Source: Mesostigma viride
Taxonomy: Eukaryota; Streptophyta; Mesostigmatophyceae; Mesostigmatales; Mesostigmataceae
Direction of reading: 5' to 3'
DNA length: 64,000 nt
NCBI GenBank assembly: GCA_009746045.1
Contig: RPFO01000213.1
Span: 5,618,761-5,682,760 of the forward strand
Position numbers and translations under genes: made by a program. Positions 1-12,836 of this stretch are shown piece by piece. Numbering within the stretch: position 1 is the first letter of the stretch; each line of letters opens with the position of its first letter. The notes under the pieces are model-generated. The model ran no database searches, was not told where the DNA came from, and saw only the letters and a program-made list of their open reading frames with translations.

Positions 1-1265
1 CATATATGGGGATGTTTAAACCCATACTGCCTCTAAAATCAGCGCCAGCACACCAAGGAAACTGACAGCGCCTGGGTGCAGCATCTAAGAAGGGTGTTTT
101 AGGGAGGGGCCAGGCAACGGTTCAAAAAACCTATGCCTGGCGTGAAAAGACAGTCCCACACAAGCTAGAACGTATCTATAAACATCCAATATGGATAAGG
201 GAACGATATTTTATCTTTACCTGGGATATATGACATTACCTTGGCCCAGGCGTGGCGCAAAAAACGACACTTTGCGGCACACCAAAAGTGTGCAACAAAG
301 TGACTGGATCCAGCAGTTTCTGACCACCTCTGCGTTATGCCGACAATAATGCATGATATTAAGTACTAAGGAACCTATAAACTCGTCAAACGGCACCGGA
401 AAGGCATTGCTGTCAACATTTGCATCGGTCCCCCTGATCGCAATATTTTCCAGCAAGAACGCTGCCGAAACCTCCAAACGATATTCCCATGAACCAAAAT
501 TCGGCTGTATAATCTTTAGGACATAAAAAGTCTATTTCCTAAGTTTGGCCAGCGAATTCGAACTCAAACGTAAATGCCATGCATAGGCGCAAGCCGCCAT
601 GGCCAGGTCGCATTTCTCCGGAATGCACGTTCTACGTGGAAAAGTACCCTGTACCCCCTTACCTTGGACGGTCCAGAACACCTATTAAACTTTGTCAAAA
701 GTATGCAAACCCTAGTACCATGCTGTGCAGAAACTTACAAACTTTCAATCTTCTCAGCTAAAATTTTCGAGATTCTCAATAGTTTTCGCGCAATTCGGTC
801 CCCCGCGGAACAGCCGATGCATCGGCTCTAAGTAGATTTTTGGCGGAAAATCGGCTGCCAGACCAATGATGGGGTTAACAAGCAATGATCATTCATTAGC
901 ATGCTCGCAAACTACAGAATTACGGGGTACTCTTGCAGGAATTGAGTGGGCACGGCCACATGCAAACGCTAAGAATCTCATACTTAGTCAATATTGTGGA
1001 TTGTCATAGCTTCCTTCGGCCTTGTGTAACATGCCTCCTGGAATCACAAGAGACGTCACAGTGAATGCTGCGCAAGCACAAGGTTGTCCTTGCCCTTGGG
1101 GAGAACAAATCTCTTCGAATCACGACAACATAACTGTCGTACTTGCCGTAAATAATACATTTTTTCGCTGGGCCAACAAACCAGTAAGTAGAAATGGGTG
1201 ACAGTTCCCTAAACTCAGTCTAGCTAGGTAGGATATCGATGCTGTGGGTTCAGCGAAGGACCAAC
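1..1265. other. No gene recognised
   Basis: Short open frames occur on both strands, but none shows a domain, a convincing codon pattern or paired splice sites. The right edge abuts the donor side of the last ankyrin exon found, so part of this stretch may be the downstream intron or 3' region of that minus-strand gene. Confidence 0.3.
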
Positions 1266-4200
1266 CTTGTTTTGGGCATTCTTGTCGGCACCGCTGGCCA
1301 CCAGGCATGTGACCACATCCAGCGAGTGCGACCCGAGGTGCATCGGGGTACTCCCGTCCTGAAGAAAAAAGTCATGCAAGCATGCCCCAGCTCCCCCACA
1401 AACAAGTTGTCAGGTCTCACCCAAAGGCAAGGCAAGGCATCGAATCGCAGAGCTTATGATCAGAGAATGAGGGGTCTTGTGGCGAGGGAAAAAGTCACCG
1501 ATTGCTACTCTCAGGAGGCTATGTACATGAAAAAAGAGGAGGCGGGTCCATTTCTGCATGCATGATCACTAGACACCTCCCAAAGCATGGAGCTGACTTG
1601 TAACAAAAACACAACAGATACATAGCATTATAACCACATTATTTTATTATATAATACTGAGCTCCATCCTTGGCACAATGCATGCTCTTGTGCCCATTAC
1701 TGCACAATGGCATCGCAAAACTGGCACTGAAGCCCTTGTGCTGCTAGCAGAAACCGGTCACGCTCCATTGGTGCTCCGGGGGGAGCCACCAAAGCATCAA
1801 TTCCGCCCATACACATATCAAATGACGTGGTCAGCATTGCCAGGATCGGGAACTTTGACCTTCCTGTATGAACACTATGGTAATTGTCTGCTAGGTAAAC
1901 TGCCTTTATTAAGCCACCTAATGATATAGTAGTAGTAGTATATGCTGCTAAGTTGATACTACTACTGTAAAGAATGCTGGACCTGCTGGCTGGCTGCCGG
2001 CAAACCTGCCTGCAGGCAAAGGTTACGAAGCCAATCAGAAGTTAGAACTACAGCTGTCGTAACGTCTAGAAAGTCTATATCCTAGCTCACGGTTGGACAT
2101 TCCGTAAGCGCGGGGTTAAGGGGGGGGGCAGGGTAGACGCCGGCATTCTGTGACTGATCTATTTCACAAAAGCATGCCATCCCTCATCCCTGACAACAAG
2201 CCACCAGGGATCCAGCAGGTTCTAAAAACTTACCTCGCTCCTGGCGTTCTTGTTTGCTCCATTTTCCAACAAGTGCTTGACCACGAGCCAATGGCCATTC
2301 TTTGCTGCGTGGTGCAGCGGGGTTTCCTCGTGCTGAGCGCAGCAGCCAAAGACATGACAGAGAACGCCGCACAAGCGCGAGCTGAGGACAAGGTCAACAA
2401 GCTATGCAAGGACATGGCAGACGTGATGCCCCTGCCGCTTGTTGGACATCAAAATGGCAACCTAAAAATGGAAGTGAAATACTTATTTACAACACGTCAT
2501 CCTGGCTGGGTCAGGCGACAGCCGCAATCTCTTAAACTCGATAGTGTAGTTAAGGTTGGGTGGCTACCATGGACTGCAGCTGGATTAGGTATTTTTGTCA
2601 ACTCTACCAACGATGCGAGCCTGCAATAAATGAAGTCTATTCAGGTGTGGGGGCGTTTGGGGAAGTGGGGGGTGTCTCCGCATACACTATATTAAAAGTC
2701 ACTCGAGCACAACCGGTTGCATTGAATATGTTCGAGAAATCTGGACAAAACGGTTTGGTTCTTTGCATTATGGCTGGGAGCAGCACCAATGTGATCCACA
2801 GTCGATTCTCCTTTGCGCAGCTGGCTGCTGGCAAGGCATGGGCTACCTCCAAACATACTTATGGGTTGAGACAAGCACCAACCTGGTCCTTGGCGTTCTT
2901 GTCCGTGCCGCTGGCCATCTATCAGGCAGGCGGCATACTAGGCCATCATATTTAAGAAACTATGACAAGAACTGACCTGACTCTTGGCGTTCTTGTCCGC
3001 ACGACGGGCTACCAGCTCTCTGACGATGTCGATTTTACCAAGCTGGCAAGCAATGTGCAGGGGAGTGTCCTGACGCTGCACGCATGCATCAACAGCCACA
3101 TCGACATGCATAAGTTGAATGCAGCATCCGGTGAAGCTCGCAGGCAAATAGCTTACAACATCCCGCCTGCAGCACGGGTCGGCCTTCTTGTTACTTGCGA
3201 GCCACTCAAGGCTGGTTTCCAGCTTGGCAGGTCCATGAGTCGACCTTACACCTAGCAAGCATGGCTGGCACATGCATGGACAGAGGGAGAGAGAAAGGGA
3301 CAAAGGAAGGAAGAGAGATGGAGATGGGGGGGGGGCGCGGGGGAAAGGAAGGGGGGGGGGGGGACAGAGAGAGAGAAGGGGTGGGGTGGGGGGTGAAGGA
3401 AGGGGAGAAGGAATCTAGGAAGGCGCTAACTCTCTACCACAGTGGTGATAAAAGACGGAGCTTGCAATACTTACACCATTGCTTAATTTCAACTCCAAAA
3501 ACAGCTTCTTGGCCAATACTGTGGCAAAGCCTCCTTTCAACCTCGTTAACTTGCTATATGGGCCAGGCTGGTTTACAGGTTCGTGTCCGAGGGTGTCCCT
3601 ATTAAGCCACAGGCCCTCCCCATAAGATAAGACGATGCAGATGGGGTGTCCAACTCACCCATAGCAAAACCGTAAGAAGTCATGGAGTTAGCCCCAATGA
3701 TGATTGCAGAAAGCTATAGATAGTTTTGAGGACAGGATAGCATTCATGCCAGCCCAACAGCCAAGACATCTCAGTTTGTTGTCGGTCACCAACTGCGAGA
3801 GCCACCGGGAGCCTCTTGGCAGCACTTCTAGCAAAAGAAAAGACACATAAACACACGTGAGGCACAGAAGTAGAGATGCTGCTTTCACGCATGTCGCATG
3901 AGAGAAAACAGATGGATGCCAGTAAACGGCAGACGCATGGCTCTCGCTTCCACATGGCGAAGGATACCTGATGGCATGCGTGATTCGCTTTTGGCAACTG
4001 TAGAAGCTTGGTGCAACGGTAAGACCTGGATTTATTCTTAACCTTCCCCGTCAGGTCTGCGTGGCTAGATACCATGTGCTAAAAAGTTCATACAAGACTT
4101 TAAGTTGGTAGCATGTACGCCAGCTATTGAAATTCTAGGCAAAGGGTAAGTCGCGGAATTACTAGTATCATAACTACTAATAGTTATAGTAGTATGTAAC

Positions 4201-6032
4201 CTTTGATGGATATCCGCCACTGGACGGGTGGGTTTAGGCAGGATTAGCTTGCTTGCCTTGATGCCCCAATCCCCAGTGTTAGCTAGTCCATCGCTTGTTT
4301 GAGAGCATGTCACATGGCACGCAAAGCGTGACAAGAATCTAACTCGACACCATCTCTATCATGTATAAATTTTCAGCTTAAGTAGACCTGGTTTACTGAA
4401 CACAACTTGGACTGTAGCTGAAAGTGGGTTCAGCTTAATCACCCCCAACCATACCACTGTAGTTACAGTTGCATAATAAAAAGCAGGTCGATGGATAATC
4501 CCAGACCGCCAAGTGAAGTCAATTTACGATTTCTAGCAGTGAGGTCGCACTCTGCTATGACGTGCATTTCTTAAAGCATTCTACGGTGTGGACTATAAAC
4601 ATCAACATCAGGCTCACCTCATTCCTGGCGTTCTTGTCTGCGCCGCTGGCCACCAGGAGTCGGACCACGTCGAGATGACCATGTTGGCAAGCCAGGTGCA
4701 GCGGGGTATCCCCACTCTGTTGGCACCAAGGCCAGGGAAACAACAAGGGGGCGACAACAAGGGCCAGCAAAAGAGCCACGACATGCAGGGGTCCATGCAC
4801 TGAGTCCCAGGCAGAGCTTCTCACCGCAAAACCTTGTGGATTATCGAAGTAAGGCCCAGAAGTATGAGACAGTATGAGGGCTCAGCAAGGTGGGTGAGAG
4901 CATGCACTGTGAGTACAAAGTTGGCTAGAGCAGGACTGTACAGCAACGAGCTGGGCAGGCCGAGCCAGGGGAACCCATGTCCACGTGCATCAGCAAGTAC
5001 ACCAACGACATGACCAGCAGGGCAGCACACAGCATACACAATCTACAACACTATGCGACACCACATGAGATGACATAACGTGAAGAACATCCGCAGCTGT
5101 AATAATAAAACGTACATGAGATTTTTCAGGTATAACAACTCGATTATCTACTTCGAATTATCGACGATCTCCTCATTCTAGTTCATCTTCAGGTACCATA
5201 TAACTATGAAACGAAATCACAACACCAGACACTCCACAAGCTCTCTACGATGCGCTGTGCTATGCTACGCTGGTACACATCCGATGCCTTCGCCACGTGC
5301 GGCCTGAATGGCAGAATGCCAGCAAAAAGGTGGCAGAACAACGCCTCCGCCACCATAAACCTTGAGGCGGTCATAAATCTTTTCTGACCAGAGCAGACGG
5401 TCCAAAGCCATCACTGCTGGTCGCTGGACGCGGCACGGATGCACCTGGTGCGTTGTTGGTCACTGCTAGTCATTCATTACTTATGATGGATAGCGGGTGA
5501 GTCAAAGATCAAACGGCGGTCTAGTCAAATTTAGTGGGAAGAGTTAAGAATGCCGACCGAGTGACAGAAAAATAGCTGGCAAGTAAGCAAGATACAGGGA
5601 AACGCACTGAGCGCTGTATACCCTCAAACACATGCGGCTGCTTTGGGGTCCACAAGGCTGTGAATCCTTAGATGTGCAAGAGCTATAGTCTTGATGAAGG
5701 ATGCCACAAGCATAGGCGTGCCTCGGAACGTGCACCAATTCAGAAAAAAAAAAAATTGCTTCGGGTGCGCGGAGCAAGACACACATCCTGAAAGTGCATT
5801 AGAGATGTGGACAAAAGCTGTTCTTGAAAGATGTTGACAAAAATTGCTATCAAGAGCTGCCAGCAAAGGCTGGTATCAACAGCTGTTATTTAAGACTGCT
5901 ATCAAAAGCTGCTAACTAAACAGAGAATCAACTGGCCTCATTCTTGGCATTCTTGTCAGCGCCATCGGCCACCAGCTGCTGAGCCTTATTCAGCAAGCCG
6001 TCCCTTGCAGATCTGTGCAGGGGAGTGTCTTC
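1266..6032 (-). CDS. Ankyrin-repeat gene, about one repeat per exon
   Basis: Five minus-strand exons encode ankyrin repeats, which are protein-binding scaffolds. In transcription order they are 6032-5937 (32 aa), 4716-4618 (33 aa), 3075-2977 (33 aa), 2332-2234 (33 aa) and 1358-1266 (31 aa). All read in phase 0 and have the form x-D-TPLH-[LI]A-x-x-G-x-[LI]-D-[VI]V-x-x-LVA-x-GADKNA-[KR]-x-[EQ]. Each begins after an AG and most end at a GT donor (GTGAGC, GTCAGT, GTAAGT, GTTGGT). The first exon listed ends at GCCAGT, a weak GC-type donor. The 1358-1266 exon has lost about two residues, and its TPLH reads TPMH. No start or stop codon was located and no catalytic domain is visible, so the ends of the gene are unknown. 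The cellular role cannot be given. It could be an active gene or a decaying array of duplicated exons. Confidence 0.7.
2883..2925 (-). pseudogene. Truncated ankyrin exon copy
   Basis: The end of an ankyrin repeat (MASGTDKNAKDQ) is followed by a GTTGGT donor, but the TPLH half is missing. It lies less than 60 bp from the 3075-2977 exon and matches the repeat end. It looks like the remnant of a duplicated exon rather than a functional one. Confidence 0.5.
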
Positions 6033-6659
6033 CTTTTGAACACAACAGCCGAAACGGTGGCATGCATCTGAGACATGAATCAATAACTTTGGTGTTACTG
6101 GTGAATGTTCATCATGGATGCAGTCACGAACATGATGCGTATAACATAATGGGTGATGCTTACAAGATACATATACAATACCTACCATAACGGGTGATGC
6201 TTACAATATACATATTACTTCGTAATTAGCAGCAAACAAGACGATCGCATGCGTCAGGGCCGTGACTACACCGGTCATACTAGACTCTGGTGCTAGATAC
6301 TGACAGGTCATAGTGGCCACCACTATCAATGAGACAACCAGCGCAGGCCAGACCACTATAGTCACATCCCATAGAGCCGGTACAGATAGTCATGCTCAAC
6401 CACCAACAATGATCACTTGTTATAATTGCAAAGGTGCGCATAACCAAACTTGAAGCTGTGATGCAGTCTGACGTCATGTTCAGCTGGCAACACCAACTGC
6501 TGGCGCCCGCCGGTGGCTGCAGCCAGCCCATTAATGATCGGCATGCAGTGGGGGCACAACATGTCACTTCATGACCCAGCATCATACTGTAATACAATAG
6601 CACAAAAATGAACAGCCTGGGCATTGAGCATGCACGAACTCGATGGCAGACCAACTATT
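6033..6659. other. Non-coding; contains a 25-bp micro-insertion
   Basis: No exon is recognised upstream of the ankyrin gene here. The only structured item seen is the small insertion at 6327-6351, listed separately. Confidence 0.3.
6319..6359 (-). mobile_element. 25-bp retroposon micro-insertion with 8-bp target duplication
   Basis: Positions 6327-6351 carry the 3' end of a dispersed retroposon, whose core on the plus strand is GAGACAACCAGCGC. It is flanked by perfect direct repeats ACCACTAT at 6319-6326 and 6352-6359. The same core is flanked by different duplications at 11101-11161, 34474-34699 and 56522-56556. The element runs on the minus strand and keeps its constant 3' end, so it reads as an extreme 5' truncation. 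Confidence 0.6.
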
Positions 6660-6872
6660 AATTATTAGCCGCACAGGGAAGCTACTTTTACTGACCCCAT
6701 GGGGAACCTACTTTTACTAGCCCCACAGGGAACCTACTATTATCAACCCCATGGGAAACTTACTATGATTGAATCCATGGGGAAGATGCTATCACAAACC
6801 CTATGAGGAAGCTACTATTACTAATCCTATGGGGAAGCTACTATTAATAACCCATAGGGAGGCTACCATATC
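6660..6872. repeat. Degenerate 27-bp minisatellite, about 7 copies
   Basis: Successive units carry CCCATGGGGAA-CTACTATTA-type sequence with substitutions. The copies are clearly diverged, so the array looks old. No coding potential was seen. Confidence 0.65.
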
Positions 6873-8858
6873 ACGATATGATTGCTAGCAGACAAGCCAG
6901 CCAGCCCTATAAATGGACAAACCAAAACGGACAATCCATCCAGCCCCCCTAAGCTTTTCAGCCTCGACCCAGTAGTGCATGCAGGCAGCTTGTCTAAAGC
7001 TCCAGGGTGCCCCTGCTTGATAGGAAGCACGCCCACATAACATGCAGTACTGAGGGCCCCAGTGGCCATACGATAATAGCAGCCAGCGGGGTATGAACAG
7101 CGCTGTGCCCATGCATGGCCTCCACTCAGTGCAGGGAGAGGAGAGTGCGGCCTCGGTGTGCATAGGTAAACCAGCCTGCCATTGCATATAACCCACAAAC
7201 CCAGGTCGAACACCCACCAGAAGTACCCACTAACAATTCATCTGTAAGCGCAGTTCCTAGATGAATAGAGAGCACACTACTGCAGACCGAGGTTGCTCAT
7301 GGTAAAGAGGGCTGGCTTAGCCCCATTTGGAAAACTCCGCGGTGAAGGTCCCATCATCAATGCAGAGAACAGCTTCGCCATCATGCGTGAACTCAAGGAA
7401 AGCCTTAAACCATAAGTGAACTAGATCGAGTCAAGGCAATCTTCACATCTTCAAGTAAAAGGCTTACTTTCCTCGACCATTTAAGTGATGGGCGAGGATT
7501 GGGCCACCCATTGCCAGCGTGTTTCAACAAATGGAAAATCAACTGAATGCTGCAAATGGGCCATCATGTCAGGTACAGGCAGCCCAAATCTGCCACTTGG
7601 CAATACATTGCATGCCCGGGATACGTTACCACTCGTGGTTGGGGACATGTCTCCCTTCTGTAAGGTATTGCATAGGGCTGTTGTGGCACGCTTTTATGCC
7701 ATAAGCGCTGTTGCTTCTGGCTGGGGTGCCCAACCAAGCCCCAACAGCCTGCGGCCTGTTGGATGTACAGGCCTGAATTCTACGGAGTATACATGCTAGT
7801 ACCGTAGTAACCATCAGCGCAGGCAGTAATGCAGGCAGAGCTTGTCTTATAGCTGGTGTTTGTGGCACCGCACTACTTATTATTGTGAAGTTGGTACCAC
7901 ACAATATCCAAGTTGAAACACCAGCGGCGCGGGCAGCATGCGATGACCTACACCATGGAGCCGCACAGGCGCTTCCATAATAAACTCTTCAAGACATTGG
8001 GAATGTGTACGACATTACCATATGGCTTCACAGCCTCCATACTGACATATTGTACAGTCCGAAAGTAATCTGACTCAAACAATTCTCACTAAATGAAAAA
8101 TTTATGAGAGGGAAAACACATGAGGGCGAAGGGGGGGGGGGGGGGGAGGGCAAGGGAAGGGAGGGAGAAGATGGGAAGAATAGAGTGAGAAGAGGAAGAA
8201 ATTTAGTTTTCTTATGAGAACCAGCAAGGCAGATTTTGCCGAACAAATGAACAAAAGTAAGAAACTCACCTTGCTAGATGTTCCGCCCATTTGAGAAAAA
8301 GCGTAGTGCTGCAGTGGGTGGAAAGCAGTGCGGGGACAGAGGAAGGTGGCCATTGAAGGAACCCGTCTTAGCAAAAAGGCAAACAGGATAGTCATAAAAA
8401 GACAGGGGGCACATCAGGTAAAAACCAGCAGACCATGGCTTCGTAGTAGCACAGTTGGGCATCATTGGTACCATAATACGAAGTAATGACCGTATGGGGT
8501 GCATGCAGAAGATAATGATGCAATTGTCGATTGATGTCGCAATGATTATGTAATGACCACGCGGATCATTGGTGCATGGGGGAAATGCTTCTTATATGCA
8601 ACTGACATAAGCAAGTAAATTAGTAATGCTGATAATCTTGCATGCGATGTTCCGCGACAGTTCACATAAAAAAAAAAAAAACATTTAATGTCTAACTCTG
8701 CTAATAGCTTTGCCATCCAGAATGCAGACTCAGCCCCCTAGCCAAGGGGATAAATGCAGTAGTTCTGTTCTGTCCCATCCCGTTCCTTTCCGTTCAAGGG
8801 TGCATTTTGAGGACTCCAGCAGCCTGCATCAAATGGGTCACGCTCTCCGCAGAGGCGT
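6873..8858. other. No gene recognised
   Basis: Only short open frames are present. A G-rich run (around 8130-8165) and an adjoining purine-rich stretch generate spurious Pro/Ser-rich frames on the minus strand. No domain or splice-site series was found. Confidence 0.3.
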
Positions 8859-8967
8859 TTACAGTGGGCTAGTGTTGGACCAGACAAGCATGCGGGCCCC
8901 CGCAACGCTCCCCTCTGGTTCCATGATGGAGTCGAAAACATTATTGTAATCCTCATTCTTGCAAAAT
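8859..8967 (-). CDS. Possible terminal exon of an unknown gene
   Basis: After a TTTCTTTAG acceptor on the minus strand, an open stretch reads FCKNEDYNNVFDSIMEPEG and continues to a TAA at 8859. Residue usage looks coding, but no partner exon was identified and the family is not recognised. It could equally be a chance open frame. Confidence 0.2.
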
Positions 8968-10735
8968 CTAAAGAAACACAACACACATGAAGCTGCCCGG
9001 CCTAAGGAGAGCCTGGAACGACGCTGTCTGTTAGTCAGCACTGCATAACACAACCTACTGATAATGTTAACCCTTCAAGGCCCCTCACATCCCCTGCAGC
9101 TGCTGCCGTCAAAGCAAGTCTAACAGCAGAGGAGCCCGGTGACATATGGGCAAGCGCGCCTTCATGCGCCCATTGAAAGCACCAAAACTACTGAGCTGAT
9201 ATGCAAGCCACTCTGGAAAGCTCCTCCACATTGAGCTCCATCCTTATTAGGAAGTCAGTGTTGGGCAAAAGACCAGGAGATGCGGCCCATTTATTATACT
9301 GCGACAACGTGAGAGTAGTGCAGAAAACTTCACGCGAATGCTGCACGCTTGCTAACTGCCGAGATTTGCTTACTGCAGTAAGGCACGAATATGCATGCTG
9401 GCTATCAGCATTCATGATCAGCACCTGTGATGGCAGAGCGGGCGTGTTGTCAATGAGTTAAGTTTCAATCAAGCTCAATGCGCACTTTCAGAAGACCAGA
9501 AAAGATAGGGTTGCCAACTTGCCATTAGGAGACGTTAATAGAACACTGACATAATTACCCATGACTCGTATACCCCCTACTAACTGCCAATCCGTAGCAC
9601 GTTATGTTGCAGAAGACGTTAGAACACCGACATTTGATGCTCACTAATTAAACGAGACATGTCCAGTACTATTGTAGCGGTAGCTGTATTACTAGGGTTC
9701 GAACGCGAAGAAAGGAGGGTATTGCGGTTACCACGTCTAATTCTCGAAGACGTGTAGCATTATCACACATAGCTATAAGACGCAAGAACTAGTCCAAAGC
9801 GTCATGAAACACGAATGCATCTACGTAACGAACTACAAACCTCGAGTAAGAAGAATGTATATATAATAACAAGATAATAACAGGTTATGCTCGTGACTAC
9901 GCTGCTAAGGGGCCCCGGGGGAGAATGGCGCGGGCGCGCGGGCCAAGTACCGCGAGCTGGCGCCTCGGGCTAGCTAGCAGCTGCGATCCTGCGACGACGT
10001 ACGTGTAATTCGCTGTACTGCAAATTAATTAATGTGCAACGTCATGAGCTTGCTAGATCCTCATGATATTGTTTACTAACGGAAGGATGCTCAAAATTGT
10101 GCTTCATACCGACTCGATTCAAATGGACAACGATTTATATTGACTATAAATGGTTGAAGAACGACGTACGCGTGCCACTACCAATGACATTGTTGGTTAT
10201 TGAATAGCTTAATTACACATTATTATAATACGTCGATCATACGTATAACGTACCTCCAAATTTAGCTAAGTCTTGATGCAGGCTCGTACCTAATACGGTC
10301 GAAGTCCTTACGATGCAGGAATGAAGCCGTCTCAACGGAGCGTGTTTTCTTCTGCCTGGTGCTCGTAACTCGTAAGTTCTTAATTAATAAAAGATAACTA
10401 CACGGTGGATAAAAAATAACTACACATTACACGGCGTAACTTTCGGTCGACATGCTTGTGACCTTGCAACGCGCGCCCTCGTTCGTCCTGCGCTTTTTCC
10501 CGTGGTCAAAATAGCGACCAACAGGAGGGGGGCCGGGAGGACATCCAGGCAAAACAGCACACTCCGTCACTATGTACTGTATGGTCCGGCGCAGCACATC
10601 GGGACATCGAGCGAGCTCCCAAAACCGGCAAAAACGTGTCCGGCGCAAGGTCCGGCGGCAGAATTTTGGCGACTCTCCTAAAAAATTGAGGGTGGCGCCT
10701 TGGTGGCGCCAAGGAAAAGTTTCGAGTTACAGTCA
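8968..10735. other. No gene recognised
   Basis: An AT-moderate stretch without domains or repeats that I can name. A short GC-rich patch lies near 9910-9970. Confidence 0.3.
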
Positions 10736-10793
10736 TTCACGCCTTAAGTTGGGTTCGAGGGTTTCTTCGGGTCAATCCAACTTAAGGCGTGAA
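10736..10793. repeat. Perfect 17-bp inverted repeat (hairpin)
   Basis: The arm TTCACGCCTTAAGTTGG (10736-10752) is the exact reverse complement of 10777-10793, with a 24-nt spacer. An alternative pairing is also possible between GTTGGGTTC (10748-10756) and GAACCCAAC (10791-10799), so the folded RNA or DNA could adopt two forms. Function unknown; it could be a terminator-like or transposon-derived structure. Confidence 0.7.
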
Positions 10794-11100
10794 CCCAACG
10801 TTTTTTTCCTTGTTGTTGAAGTTGTACTGTACTGTACTGAACATATACCTTGTGTTGCCACTTGCCAGGGTTGATCCTGCCATGCCCGTGTCAGATTCTT
10901 ACTAGATTATTGAGGGTTCTTCTATTCGATGTTTAATTTCATCATTATGTAAATGTTGCATGCCACTCTGCTGTCAACAACAACAACAAAAAAAAAAAAT
11001 TTAAACATGCCTTACTTTTAACTTGCTTTGGGGAGCCGGAAAAAGCACGTTGTTTCAGGGTCATGTCTTGATAATTTTGGGATGTTAGCTGACAAGGCCT

Positions 11101-11161
11101 GTCACGTTATCAAAGAGACAACCAGCGCTGGCCAGATATCGGGAGAATCCGGTCACGTTAT
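11101..11161 (-). mobile_element. 41-bp retroposon micro-insertion with 10-bp target duplication
   Basis: GTCACGTTAT occurs at 11101-11110 and again at 11152-11161. The 41 bp between them match the constant 3' end of the retroposon copy at 34485-34688, including the CAAAGAGACAACCAGCGC core and GGGAGAATCCG. This is the family's second-shortest clear length class with a perfect long duplication. Confidence 0.65.
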
Positions 11162-11680
11162 GGCCGTATAAATTGCCATTTAAAAATTGCTCCCCAAACT
11201 GGTCATGCCTGGTCAGCTGAAGTAGGCTGTTCTTGTACACGCATTGTAAGTGCCTACTCAGACATACGCAATCAAGTGCGGAGGCGTTTATTCATACAAC
11301 ATAGCTTGTGCGTTTCGCTGCGGTTGGGGTGTTGCCGCTGCCGGCTGTAATTTTGCACCAGCCGGTATCTTGAGCAGGAATGCAACGTTGGCAAGCATGA
11401 GCTACCTAGCCCTAACTTGAGCAGGTGTAATTGTTGGATTTGCCAATCCCTCTTCTCACGCTAGAAAAAAGCGGAATCCGACAAGGGGTTTGCCTTGCGA
11501 AGCGGTATTGGCCGCTGCGCGCTCCGTCCGAGCCTGATTGGCTAGCGTGATACCTACTCCCTCAATTTGACATGATAACTTTTTTGGACGCCGCTATGCT
11601 TCGGGCTCTCCGTCTCAGTGTCTTAAGCAACACGACTGGTTTTCTCTCGGGAGAAAGACTCTACCTTGCGCCTTGATAAA
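11162..11680. other. Upstream region of the transporter gene
   Basis: No open frame is supported. The segment ends at the ATG proposed as transporter start (11681) and so should hold its 5' UTR and promoter. No motif was identified with confidence. Confidence 0.3.
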
Positions 11681-11898
11681 ATGCTCACTGTCACGATTGG
11701 TCCTCACACACCGGCTCTTCTCGGTTGCCGGGCGCAGCAAGCTCTGCGCCCCGCAAGCCGCTTCCCCCATCTAAAGGCAGGCAGCCCCAAACGCTGCCAG
11801 GGCGGCGGTGTCAGCGGTTGGAATAAACGGCTCGGCCCATGCCTCCCGCTAGCCACGCCTCGCCCGAGGACAGCGGCGACGCGTATTCGGGGCCCTGT
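11681..11898 (+). CDS. Transporter exon 1, 5' part (putative plastid transit peptide)
   Basis: From the ATG at 11681 the frame gives about 72 residues that are basic, rich in Ala/Arg/Ser/Pro and poor in acidic residues, as in plastid transit peptides. The frame runs into the retrotransposon at 11898. Joining 11898 to 19818, counting the duplicated CCTGT once, continues in the same frame into the first membrane segment of the transporter. I infer that this is the disrupted N-terminus of that protein. The ATG was chosen because it is the first in this open frame. Plastid targeting is inferred from composition only. Confidence 0.6.
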
Positions 11899-12468
11899 TG
11901 TTACGCCGCGGGTATCTACCACTACCTCTACCTCTACCTGGCCTGATGCTACCTAAACTAGTCAAGCCACCTCTAGTTAATCCTCTAGCGAAAGACGAAC
12001 GAGACGATCCAGATCTCAATGCATTAACGTAAGTGTTGCTATAATACGCCATAAGCCATTTATACAACCCGTTTATTCCAGGAATAGAGGAAGGAAACAC
12101 AACTACACTGCCGTGACCCAAGCCTAAATGTGTTAATTCAATTAACACACGCCGAGTGCACACACGAGGGGTAGAACGTGCATAAATGGTCACCAACGGT
12201 CCAACACGCTCGGGCCGACATGGCCCTCGCCTACAGATGCACGCTGGTCCACTACATCTACAGATGCACGCTGGTCCACTACATTCTACCAAAGGATCAG
12301 GACCACTAGTAAAGTACGCGGCGCGGCGCCCAACGGCACCCAATGTACCACAGTACTGTTACGAGGACAATAATGTCCCGGTAGGAGCTACACGTAAACC
12401 TAGGGACAACCGAGGCAAAAGACCTAATTTACGTCCGTAACTACAACGAATTGTTACGCGACGTAACA
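11899..12468 (-). repeat. 3' LTR (570 bp)
   Basis: It is bounded by TG...CA within the 7-bp inverted ends TGTTACG/CGTAACA. A 27-bp tandem duplication lies inside it (12231-12257 and 12258-12284) and is shared with the other LTR. Confidence 0.9.
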
Positions 12469-12480
12469 CCTCCCCCCCAC
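12469..12480 (-). promoter_or_regulatory. Polypurine tract of the LTR element
   Basis: On the minus strand TGGGGGGGAGG directly precedes the 3' LTR, the position expected for the plus-strand DNA primer of an LTR retrotransposon. Confidence 0.75.
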
Positions 12481-12836
12481 AAAGGTAGGGAGCCCTCTCC
12501 CTACGCACAGGGAGGAAAACAAGGGGTAGGAAACCTAATGCACCCAGCACACACCAACACAATCGGCAGACCATCCAAGATACAAGGCACCAACGTATTA
12601 ACTCGGTCTCCACCACCACGCCGGGAGGTGTAGGGTTAGCCAGCACCAAGCCTGGTGGTAGGTTCCCCTAACTGCCTGGAACAAAGTCCTTGCCGGGGGG
12701 GCGGCACTGGGCAGGACACACAGAGTAAACAAATCAGTACCAAGGACCAAGAACGACCAGTCAACTGGCCAGAACGTGAGGGCGACTCTATATACCGGAG
12801 GGACAACACCCTCAGGTCGGGCCTAAGGCCCTCTAT

